A stretch of 64,000 nucleotides of DNA from Persicobacter psychrovividus (GTDB taxonomy: Bacteria > Bacteroidota > Bacteroidia > Cytophagales > Cyclobacteriaceae), in assembly GCF_036492425.1 (NCBI RefSeq), contig NZ_AP025293.1, forward strand, positions 806,001-870,000. The letters run 5' to 3'. Of this stretch, positions 26,969-36,100 are shown piece by piece. The notes beneath the pieces were generated by a model. The model had not been told where the DNA came from. It made no database searches and saw only the letters and a program-made list of their open reading frames with translations. A program made the position numbers and the translations under genes. Position 1 is the stretch's first letter. Each line of letters opens with the position of its first letter.

Positions 26969-28177
26969 ATGAAAAGATTTTTGAAAAATGCTTTAGCTAC
27001 TGTAGCCTTGGGCTCAGCAGTTTCGATCAGTGCACATGCACAGGATATTGCAACCAATAAAAAAGATGGTGGATACCAGTTCACAACCATCAAAAACCTT
27101 GAGGGCGGTTCCGTGAAGAACCAGATGCGTACAGGTACTTGTTGGTCTTTTTCGGCGATGTCTTTCATGAATAGCGAAGTGAAGCGCATTACAGGTAAAG
27201 AGGTTAACCTTTCAGAAATGTGGATCGTGCGTAACGCCTATTTCATGAAAGCGGAACGTTATGTACGTATGCACGGAAAAGCGAACTTCGGTGAGGGTGG
27301 TGCTTTGCAGGATATTCCATCAATTATGGATAAAGTGGGCATCGTTCCAGAATCTGTTTATGAGGGAATCATCCCTGGACAGACGGTTCGTAACCACGGT
27401 GAAATTGAAGCGGTGATCAAGGGCATTCTCGATGCGGTCATCAAAAATCCAAGTCACAAAATTTCTCCAGCATGGAAAGATGCTGTGAATGGGGTATTGG
27501 ATGCATACTTCGGTAAAATGCCAGCAAAATTCACTTACGAGGGAAAAGAATATACGCCTAAATCTTATTATGCGTCCTTGAAGCTGAATGCGAAGGATTA
27601 TGTGTCGTTTTCTTCTTACACACATCACCCATTTTACGAGCCATTTATCTTACAGGTAGAGGACAACTGGGAAGAGGCTTCGATGTACAATTTGCCAATG
27701 GATGAAATGACGGAATTGGCGGAAACGGCCATCGAAAATGGTTATTCTATCGGTTGGGCTGCTGACGTTTCTGAAAAAGGATTCTCTTACCGTGATGGTT
27801 TGGCGATTGTTCCTGCAGAAGGAATCAGCATCAAAAAATCAGGAAATGACAATAAGAACTTCTCTGATGCTGGCGCGAAGAAATCATCAAGTGCTTTCGA
27901 TACGCCTCAGCCAGAAATGAAAATTACGCAGGAAATGCGTCAGGAGGCTTATGATAATTACGAAACCACTGATGACCACGGAATGCATTTGACCGGCTTG
28001 GTGAAAGATCAGAATGGTAAAAAATACTTCTTGGTGAAAAACTCCTGGGGTAATGCCAACGATGTGGATGGATATTTCTTCGCATCTGAGCCTTATTTCA
28101 AATATAAAACAATGGACATCATGATGAATAAAAATGCTGTTCCTAAAAAATTGAAAAAGAAATTGGGGATTAAGTAA
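26969..28177 (+). CDS. Secreted C1B-type cysteine peptidase (bleomycin hydrolase/aminopeptidase C-like)
   Basis: A 402-residue papain-fold peptidase with a signal peptide (ending SAHAQ). The catalytic residues are Cys58 in RTGTCWSFS, His340 in DDHGMHLTG and Asn358 in VKNSWGNAND. The insertion between them and the order of motifs follow the bleomycin-hydrolase (C1B) group. Members of that group in most bacteria are cytoplasmic aminopeptidases, so export to the periplasm or beyond is a Bacteroidota trait worth noting. It is followed by a clear terminator and is probably monocistronic. Confidence 0.9.
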   Translation: MKRFLKNALATVALGSAVSISAHAQDIATNKKDGGYQFTTIKNLEGGSVKNQMRTGTCWSFSAMSFMNSEVKRITGKEVNLSEMWIVRNAYFMKAERYVRMHGKANFGEGGALQDIPSIMDKVGIVPESVYEGIIPGQTVRNHGEIEAVIKGILDAVIKNPSHKISPAWKDAVNGVLDAYFGKMPAKFTYEGKEYTPKSYYASLKLNAKDYVSFSSYTHHPFYEPFILQVEDNWEEASMYNLPMDEMTELAETAIENGYSIGWAADVSEKGFSYRDGLAIVPAEGISIKKSGNDNKNFSDAGAKKSSSAFDTPQPEMKITQEMRQEAYDNYETTDDHGMHLTGLVKDQNGKKYFLVKNSWGNANDVDGYFFASEPYFKYKTMDIMMNKNAVPKKLKKKLGIK

Positions 28178-28207
28178 TTTGCCAAAACGATCATATAAAT
28201 TGAAAAG

Positions 28208-28238
28208 AAAGTCAGTCGGTATCGGCTGACTTTTTTTT
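28208..28238 (+). terminator. Terminator of the C1B peptidase gene
   Basis: An AAAGTCAG/CTGACTTT stem with a 10-base loop is followed by a T run of eight, about 30 bp after the stop. Confidence 0.85.
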
Positions 28239-28265
28239 AGTGCATCTCCATTGCATCTTTTTTGG

Positions 28266-28273
28266 TATTTTTG
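28266..28273 (+). promoter_or_regulatory. Candidate -7 box (TATTTTTG)
   Basis: TATTTTTG matches the Bacteroidota consensus TAnnTTTG and lies 27 bp before the ATG at 28300. A second match, TATATTTG at 28281-28288, lies closer to the start. The -33 element is not clear for either. Confidence 0.4.
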
Positions 28274-28299
28274 TGCCTGTTATATTTGATAAAAATGTT

Positions 28300-28899
28300 A
28301 TGAGAAAAATAGGATTATTATTCATATTATTTTTCATCTTCGAGATGAATGCATGGGCGCAGACTTTCGATACGGGCGCAGAAGCAAGCTACCATAGTAC
28401 CACCTATGAGCCGGTCAAGAAACCGATCACTTTTGAACATCGCCCCCTTTCGATGATGGATATCGGCTTTCGTACCTTTGCACAGGAAGGCGGACATACC
28501 GTAGGGGCGCTGGGGCTCGGGTTTATGCTCGAAAATTTCAAATTCAGTTTGGCGGTCAGTTTTAGTGGCACTGCGGGCCGCGAATACAATGAAGTCATTA
28601 CCGACAGCAATTACTTCTCAGGCTACTACAACTCGATGGGTTTTTTCCTTGGCTATGCCATCCCTACGATCGGGAACGACGTCGTTCAGCTTTTTATCAC
28701 CCCAACGATTGGCTGGTGCATGGACCGGGAAATATATTACGACGATGGCGGTTATGAAACCTATTTTTATGGGGATGTAACCCATAAGTTTGACCTCGGT
28801 GGTGAACTTACTGCAAGCTTTCCCGAAGCCCATATTGCTGTGAATGTTGGTACGTCGATTTGCAGCCCGCTGATGGCGACTGTCGGCTATACCTTTTAG
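28300..28899 (+). CDS. Secreted beta-barrel-like protein of unknown function
   Basis: I do not recognise a family. The protein has 199 residues from ATG 28300, chosen because it puts MRKIGLLF directly before the hydrophobic signal core ending at AWAQ. The mature part alternates polar and hydrophobic residues, with many aromatic and Gly residues (HTVGALGLGFMLENFKFSLAVSF, YNSMGFFLGYAI), and ends VGYTF. This pattern fits an 8-stranded outer-membrane barrel. It lies between a C1B peptidase and a helicase gene, with no evident operon partner. Confidence 0.6.
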   Translation: MRKIGLLFILFFIFEMNAWAQTFDTGAEASYHSTTYEPVKKPITFEHRPLSMMDIGFRTFAQEGGHTVGALGLGFMLENFKFSLAVSFSGTAGREYNEVITDSNYFSGYYNSMGFFLGYAIPTIGNDVVQLFITPTIGWCMDREIYYDDGGYETYFYGDVTHKFDLGGELTASFPEAHIAVNVGTSICSPLMATVGYTF

Positions 28900-28981
28900 T
28901 GCCTCAAATAGCATTATTTGTGGTTAATTTTCAATATATTTATCGTTTCTTCGATCAATTCCATTATTGAAAACGGCTGCC

Positions 28982-30223
28982 ATGAACTTATATGACTATC
29001 AGGAATCCAATGCACAGAAAGCCTTCCAAACGGTGAAAACCCATCAGCATGCTTATTTGTGTTTTGAGGTGCGAACCGGCAAAACCCTGACGGCCCTTCG
29101 GACGGCGGACCTCCTGGGAGCCAGTCGTGTGTTGTTCATTACCAAGAAGAAAGCTATACCGAGTATTGAAAGTGATTTTGATGCTTATTCGTCCAGCTAC
29201 CGGCCAACTTTTAGCCTGTTGGTGACCAACTATGAGCAGGTCAAAAAATTGGCGCCTGAATATGACCTTGTGGTGGTGGATGAGGCGCATAACATTGGGG
29301 CTTTCCCCAAGCCAAGTATTCGGCAGGGGCAAGTGCGAGAGATTTGTCAGCAGGCGAAATACGTCTTATTTTTATCGGGAACACCAAGCCCTGAAACCTG
29401 GAGTCAGCTTTACCATCAGTTGCAGGTTTTGCCACACAACCCATTTGCCAAATTTCCCAGTTTTTACAGCTGGGCACAGCAGTATGTGGAGGTGTACACC
29501 CAGCGGATCGGTGGTCGGGTGATCAACAAATACGACAAAGCAAATGTGGAGGCGATCAAGTCGGTTACCGACCCTTTTATGCTTTCTTTCACACAGGAAG
29601 AAGCGGGCTTTGAATGTCCGGTTTCAGAAAATTTCATGGAAGTGAAAATGAAGCCCGCAACGGTTCGGCATGCGAAAAATCTCCGTACCGGAAAACCGGT
29701 GATCATCAATGGGCAGGAAATTATGGCCGAGGCGCCAAATGTGATCATGAATAAGGTGCATCAGCTCAGTGGAGGCACGATTATTCCAGACCTGGAGCAG
29801 GATTCATTTTTAATTGATGATACCAAAGTGCGGTTCATCAAGCGGGAATTTAAGCAATTTGAACGACTCGCTATCGTTTATAAATTCAAGGGAGAACGCT
29901 TGTTGCTGATCGACAAACTGAAAAATTATACGGAGGATGTGGAGGCCTTTAAGTCCGGAAAATTCCGCTATTTCATTGGGCAGGTGAGCAGTATTAAGGA
30001 GGGAGTGGATTTGTCCTCCGCGGACGCACTGGTGATGTACAATGTCGATTATTCCGCTGCTGCATATTTGCAAACCCGCGCACGACTTCAGAAAAAATCT
30101 CGCAGGCAGGAAGTGCTTATTTTTTGGCTTTTCAGCAATATCGGCTTTGAACAACTGGTCTACGATACCCTGCAGGAAAAGAAGCGCTTCACGGTGCACC
30201 ATTATCAAAAGGCCATGTTCTGA
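28982..30223 (+). CDS. SNF2-like superfamily 2 helicase, compact stand-alone form
   Basis: A 413-residue helicase core with almost nothing added. Motif I is EVRTGKTLTAL (Lys34), motif II is DEAH (100-103), motif III is LSGTPS, and the C-terminal lobe has GVDLSSADALVMYNVDYS and the arginine-finger motif QTRARLQKKSR. The compact form resembles phage-encoded SNF2-type helicases, and some text (YDYQESNA, FPSFYSWAQQY) is of that type. I prefer ATG 28982 over the TTG at 28967. No other phage or restriction gene lies nearby, so it may be a remnant of a past mobile element or a host-adopted repair protein. Target and partner are unknown. Confidence 0.8.
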   Translation: MNLYDYQESNAQKAFQTVKTHQHAYLCFEVRTGKTLTALRTADLLGASRVLFITKKKAIPSIESDFDAYSSSYRPTFSLLVTNYEQVKKLAPEYDLVVVDEAHNIGAFPKPSIRQGQVREICQQAKYVLFLSGTPSPETWSQLYHQLQVLPHNPFAKFPSFYSWAQQYVEVYTQRIGGRVINKYDKANVEAIKSVTDPFMLSFTQEEAGFECPVSENFMEVKMKPATVRHAKNLRTGKPVIINGQEIMAEAPNVIMNKVHQLSGGTIIPDLEQDSFLIDDTKVRFIKREFKQFERLAIVYKFKGERLLLIDKLKNYTEDVEAFKSGKFRYFIGQVSSIKEGVDLSSADALVMYNVDYSAAAYLQTRARLQKKSRRQEVLIFWLFSNIGFEQLVYDTLQEKKRFTVHHYQKAMF

Positions 30224-30337
30224 TGTTTCCCCACTCGGGGCTGCACTTTTCAATACTGATGTTTACAGTATCAAAAGTGACTGATGATAGTTCGTCGAAC
30301 ACCAACCACCGCCAGTCACTTTATTTATCGTCCTAAT

Positions 30338-31225
30338 TTAAGCTCCCGTAACTGTCGGAAAGGTCATTTCCTGCTTAAAATCCGGATGGGTAATTCTTAT
30401 CGTTCGCCCCTGGCGTTGCAGGTCCTGAATCATCTGCAGGGTCGCATCGGAGAAGCGATGGTAATGACTGAAACCAGGCTTAGCCTTCAGGGTAATGCGC
30501 TCGAGGAACGTCCATGAATCGGTATTTGACGAAGTTTGAATGTCAAAAGACTGACCTGACGCCCCATTTTCATCAATGGAAAGCTTTAGGTAAGCTTGCT
30601 GGTTGACCATCGCAATCTCAGCATGCGTATCCGCTCCATCGAAAGGATACAGCGTCCCTTCTGTGAATTTTGCCAAGCGACCTTCCACGGTGCCCCAGTC
30701 TTCTGCCACGATTTCCGATGTCTCGCTCATGATATTGACCGTCTGGGCAATAGTCGTTGTGGTGCCCATTTTAGCGGTGAAAGGAGTGGGCTCTGAAAGC
30801 AGTTCGTTGATTGAAGAAATGCTGAAAAGTCTGAAGTTCGGCTGATCGTAAGCATTCAGTTCCTGAACAAACTGACCATTGATTTCTGCGGAGATATTTT
30901 GCAGGGAAAAAGTAGATGCCGGTGACTGAAACAAAAGCTTGATGCCCTGAAATTCACTCATATGGCTTTTAGTGAGCGTCTGCACCTGATCATACCCCTG
31001 TTGGTTGAAGATCAAATCCCCAGCAAGATGATACTCCGTTCGGGTACTCCAATGGCTTGGAATTTCAAGGGTATCAGGTGACTGATTGATCCCCTCAATG
31101 CTGATATTCAGTTCCACAGGAAAGTCACGATTCATTGGTGGATGGACCATAGGAGCCTGTTCGGTGGAACATGAGCTGAATCCAAAGCCACAGGAGGTTA
31201 GCGCCAATGCAATAAATTTTTTCAT
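30338..31225 (-). CDS. Lipoprotein of unknown function
   Basis: A 295-residue lipoprotein with a signal peptide and lipobox ending FSSC (Cys19). The mature part is beta-rich with no recognised domain; blocks include FPVELNISIEGINQSPDTLEI and a later WTFLERITLKAKPGFSHYHRF. It could be a surface-exposed Ig-like or DUF4382-like protein, but the match is not good enough to name. It is followed on the same strand, downstream of DUF819 in transcription order, with no clear link to it. Confidence 0.6.
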   Translation of the reverse strand: MKKFIALALTSCGFGFSSCSTEQAPMVHPPMNRDFPVELNISIEGINQSPDTLEIPSHWSTRTEYHLAGDLIFNQQGYDQVQTLTKSHMSEFQGIKLLFQSPASTFSLQNISAEINGQFVQELNAYDQPNFRLFSISSINELLSEPTPFTAKMGTTTTIAQTVNIMSETSEIVAEDWGTVEGRLAKFTEGTLYPFDGADTHAEIAMVNQQAYLKLSIDENGASGQSFDIQTSSNTDSWTFLERITLKAKPGFSHYHRFSDATLQMIQDLQRQGRTIRITHPDFKQEMTFPTVTGA

Positions 31226-31321
31226 TAATATAGGTTGAAGTTAAATAATGTGATTTTGCATTTGCTAAAATATGATATTTATTTATTGAATATAAACATA
31301 TTGATTATTTTTTATTATCTT

Positions 31322-32563
31322 CTATGAAGATATACTCATCAGGTAAGCACATAGCATCGCACCATAAGTACCAAGGGCATAACCTAAAATAGCCAAAAGC
31401 ACGCCCACAGGAGCAAGAGAAGGGTGAAAAGCCCCAGCGACCACCGGTGCAGAAGCCGCTCCGCCTACATTGGCTTTACTGCCCACCGCAAGGAAAAAGA
31501 AAGGGGCACGGATTAATTTGGCGACCAAAAACATCAGTCCTACATGAATGCCCATCCAGATCAGGCCAATGATGAAAAGCCCCGGATTACTGAGGGTATG
31601 CGTTACATCCATCTTCATGCCGATAGTCGCCACCAGTATGTAAATACAAATACTGCCGAATTTAGAAGCACCCACTCCTTCCATTTTTTTTGCAGGGGTA
31701 AAAGAGGCCAAAATTCCCAGGCTGGTGCTCAGCAGGACAAGCCAGAAAAAGGCACTGCATAAGACGGCCGCATCATTGTTGAGGATACTTTTGAAATAAG
31801 CGGACAGCTCACCTGCCAAAAAATGACTCAGCCCGACGAGTCCAAAAGTGAAGCCGGCCATAATCATCAGGTCATTGAAGGTGGGTACCTTGGTAACACT
31901 CGACTGAAATTGCTGAACCGTTTCCTTGAGCGCATCAATGGCCGAATTGTCTGCTTTAAGCCATCGGTCAATTTTTGCTGACTTGCCGATGCAAAACAGC
32001 AAAATGGCCATCCATACATTGGCTACAAGAATATCCACCGCGACCATCCCTGCATACAGGCTTTGGTCGTACTGGTAAATCTCCAGCATGGCCGTTTGAT
32101 TGGCACCACCACCGATCCAGCTTCCTGCAATGGTCGCCAGTCCGCGCCAAACCTGCTGAGCCCCCACGCCTCCAACCGTTTCAGGGGAGATATGGGCCAC
32201 AAGCAAAATGGCCAATGGGCCACCAATCACAATCCCAACGGTTCCAGTTAAAAACATGACAATACTCTTGGAGCCCAGGCGGATGATGTTTTTTAGATCA
32301 ATACTCAGGGTCATTAAAATCAAACTTGCAGGCAAAAGGTAATTTTTCGCCATGCTGTATAAGTTGGAATGTGTAGGGGAAATCACATGGAAGGTGCTTA
32401 ATAATGAAGGGATTAAATAGCACATTAATAAGGCTGGGAAAATGGTGTAAAACCTTTTCCAGAAAGTATGCTGACTTTTTGATGTGGTAAATACCAAGGC
32501 GAGTGCGCTCATAAGGATCCCAAAGACGATCGCATCATTGGTAATGAAAGGACTATTTTGCAT
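31322..32563 (-). CDS. DUF819-family membrane permease
   Basis: A 413-residue integral membrane protein with about 11-12 hydrophobic helices and the DUF819 hallmarks LMTLSIDLKNIIRLG, WRGLATIAGSWIGGGANQTAM and GSKANVGGAASAPVVAGAFHPSLAPVGVLLAILGYALGTY in blocks. The paired Gly-rich motifs in the two halves suggest an inverted-repeat transporter fold. Substrates of the family are not established. It is divergent from the PKS gene and shares a 577-bp upstream region with it; this could reflect joint regulation or chance. Confidence 0.88.
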   Translation of the reverse strand: MQNSPFITNDAIVFGILMSALALVFTTSKSQHTFWKRFYTIFPALLMCYLIPSLLSTFHVISPTHSNLYSMAKNYLLPASLILMTLSIDLKNIIRLGSKSIVMFLTGTVGIVIGGPLAILLVAHISPETVGGVGAQQVWRGLATIAGSWIGGGANQTAMLEIYQYDQSLYAGMVAVDILVANVWMAILLFCIGKSAKIDRWLKADNSAIDALKETVQQFQSSVTKVPTFNDLMIMAGFTFGLVGLSHFLAGELSAYFKSILNNDAAVLCSAFFWLVLLSTSLGILASFTPAKKMEGVGASKFGSICIYILVATIGMKMDVTHTLSNPGLFIIGLIWMGIHVGLMFLVAKLIRAPFFFLAVGSKANVGGAASAPVVAGAFHPSLAPVGVLLAILGYALGTYGAMLCAYLMSISS

Positions 32564-33140
32564 CTGTTGTAAGGTTGTGCTGAAAATTAAAGAAGCCCAA
32601 GATAATCAAATTTTCCCTCTTTTGGCTTTCGGTGGGATTCGAGGATTTCAGGAGGGGGTTTATGGCATTAATATTAAAAAAAATGAAACTATTTTGAGTC
32701 GCAGCATGGTGATTGGTCTATAATGTAAGAATTTTCGGTTTTTTCACTTCTTTTTGTTCACTTCAACCTGATGTATTTTTTGCGGTTGAACGATATGATT
32801 TAGCGGTATTAGCCTGTATTATTGGTTGATGTTGTACATTAAAATATTTAAGTTTAATGTGCTGTATTTGTTGTTGTTATATGAATATTTAATCCTGATT
32901 ATAATGATTCCAATTTTTATTTTAATCATTAGGATGGTTATGGAATCAAACTATTTTTCTTCAACTCCCTAACTTCCTGTCCATCTTATGTTTCCAATAA
33001 AATCGGCTATTTTGGGCTTATTTCCTGTTTTTTATGTCATTTATTATCAATTTAATAAATAACTTTACATTCTTTAATTCGGTTGTGTAATTGTATATCA
33101 ACCCAACTAATCCTATTTATTTTACTAATTTCATCTATTG
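32564..33140. other. Long AT-rich divergent intergenic region upstream of the PKS gene
   Basis: The 577 bases between the DUF819 gene and the PKS gene hold no supported ORF. They are markedly A/T-rich compared with the PKS coding sequence. I see no perfect TAnnTTTG box near the PKS start and no strong hairpin; both promoters presumably lie here. Nothing else stands out. Confidence 0.5.
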
Positions 33141-36100
33141 ATGACAACAAATCAAAAATCTAAAGAGCCAATAGCTATCGTGGGTATTGGTTGCCGATTT
33201 CCTGGTGAAGTCAACTCTCCCAAAGAATTTTGGGCGGCGCTGAAAGCAGGATTTAACGGCATAACTGATGTGCCTGCTGACCGCTGGAGTATTGAAGAAT
33301 ACTACGATCCAAACCCCGATAAGGCAGGTAAGATTAAGCAAAAAAAAGGAGGTTTTATCAAGGATATTGACCAGTTCGATGCTGAATTTTTCAATATTTT
33401 CCCTAAAACCGCCGAACGTATTGACCCACAGCAGCGCCTGTTATTGGAAGCCTCTTACGCAGCCATGGAGGATTCAGGAACCAAGCTTGAAGACTTCAAA
33501 GGTTCCAATACCGCGGTATTCATGGGGGTTTTCATGAATGACTACTGGGATATTCAGGCCTCACAGGCACAACGAAATCACGTGAGCCCACACGTGCCAA
33601 TGGGGGTTTCCCTGACCTCTATCGCCAACCGCTTATCATGGCAATATGACCTCAAAGGCCCTTCGGTTACTTTGGATACTGCCTGTTCTTCCTCTTTGGT
33701 TGGGGTACACCTGGCCTGTAATGCGATTTGGAATGGCGAATCCGAGTACGCCCTTGCGGGTGGTGTCAACCTGATGATTCGTCCGGAATCCTCTTTGATG
33801 ATGTCGAAAGGACATTTCCTTTGTCCGGATGGGTACTGTAAATCTTTCGATGCGAGCGGAAACGGTTATGTGCGCTCTGAAGGTGTAGGTGTAATTATGC
33901 TGAAACCTTTGTCGCAGGCTATTGCCGACGGCGACGATGTATATGCCACCATCAAAGGGACCTCTGTCAATTCCGATGGTTTTACCGAAGACGGTTTCAC
34001 GGTTCCAAATCCAGACGCTCAGGCAGCGATGTTGCGTCAGGCCTATAAAAACGCCGGTGTAGATCCTTCGACTGTCGCTTATGTGGAGGCACACGGTACA
34101 GGAACCAAAGTAGGTGACCCTATTGAAACCAGTGCTTTCGGGCAGGTTTTCGCGGAAAACCGTGCGGCAGACAAGCCGTTGCTGATCGGGTCTGTAAAAT
34201 CGAATATGGGGCACCTGGAGGCCGCGGCAGGTATTGCCGGGATCATCAAGCTCGCCCTGGCGATCAAGAACAGGCAGATTCCTCAGAACTTGCATTTCAA
34301 TAACCCCAACCCAGGCATCAAGTTCGAGGAGTGGAAATTGAAGGTGCCAACGGAACTGACGCCTTGGCCATCAGAAAAAATTGTGGGAGGGATTAACTCC
34401 TTCGGAGCCGGTGGAACCAATGCCCATGCGGTACTCGAAGGTTTTGATCCTCAGCAGGACATCCAAAGAACAGCAGCCGAAACGGTTGTTGCTGATGTGG
34501 CCCTGTTTGCAGTTTCAGCACAAACCAAAGGAGGCTTGAAGGCTACCGTCGAGCAGCAGATTGCCTTCCTGAACGAAAGCGACGCCTCTTTGCAGGACAT
34601 CTGTTACAACCTTGGTAAGCACCGCTCGAACCTCAAGCACCGCCTGACCATCGCTGTGGCTTCTAAAGAAGAATTGCTGGAAGCATTGAATGCCTACCTC
34701 AACGACGAAAGCCGTGTGGGGATGGTCACTGCGGAAAATTCGGAAATTTCCCCGAAAGTCGGTTTCATTTTCTCCGGACAGGGCCCACAGTGGTTCGGTA
34801 TGGGGCGTCAGCTGATTCAGTCTGAGCCGATCTTCCGTAAAGTGATTGAGCGCATTGATGCCATCCTTTCCAATTTGGCAGACTGGTCGCTGATGGAGGA
34901 ATTGATGAAGTCGGAAGAAGATTCTCGAATTTCTGAAACCCGCATCGCTCAGCCGGCAATTATGGCGGTTCAGATTGGTCTGATGGAAATGTGGAAAGCC
35001 GTTGGGGTAACTCCTGAGGGCGTTGTAGGCCACTCTATTGGTGAAGTGGCTGCCGCTTATACTTCCGGCGCCCTGACTTTGGAGCAGGCGGTGGATGTGA
35101 TTTTCAATCGTTCACGTGGGCAAGATAAAGCTACGGACAAAGGAAAAATGCTTGCCGCAGCCCTGACACTCGAAGAAGCCCGCAAAGAAATTAAAGGGGT
35201 TGAGGACCGCGTCTCTATTGCTGCCATTAACGGGCCGGCAATGCTGACTTTCTCAGGAGATGTTGAACCGCTTGAAGAGATTGCCGCACGCCTTGATGCC
35301 CGGGATATTTTCCACCGATTCCTGCGTGTGAACGTGCCGTTCCACTCGCATCATATGGAACCACTGAAGGACGAGCTGATTGCCGACCTCAAACATATCG
35401 CGCCGGAAAAAGCCCAAATCAGCCTTTACTCAACCGTTACCGGAAAACAGGAAGATGGTACACACCTGATCTCTGAATACTGGTATGCCAACGTTCGTGA
35501 GTCCGTGTATTTTACCGATGCGGTAAGCGCGATGATCAATGACGGCTTCAATACTTTCATTGAAATTGCACCTCATCCTGTTTTGGCTACTGGTGCGATC
35601 GATTTGCTCAAAGCGGCCAATGTGGAAGGCGCCCTCTTGGCATCTATCCGCAGAAAAGAAGCGGAAAAGCAGATTTTCATGCAGAACCTCGGCCTGCTGT
35701 ATACCCTGAACTATAAAGTGGACTGGGCAAAGGCCTGTCCGGCAGCTTCTCAAATCATTGAATTGCCGACTTACCCTTGGCAAAAGGAGCGTTTCTGGTT
35801 TGAAACCGAGGAGCATATTGCCAAAAGAACAGGGACAAAAATTCACCCGATGCTGAATGGGGTCGTGGACTCCAATGTTGACAAAGGAAACTATATCTGG
35901 GATGTTCAGCTTGACAAAAATGAAGAGCCTTATATCCTCGATCATCAGGTGGACGATGTGATTATCTTCCCAGGTACCGGGCACCTCGAGATTGCCACCG
36001 CCGCAGGGCAGGCTTCTTTTGGTGACGACTTCGGCTTCCTTGAAGATGTACGTTTTGAAAACGCCCTCTTCTTGCCAGATGATGGTGAAATGCCACACGT

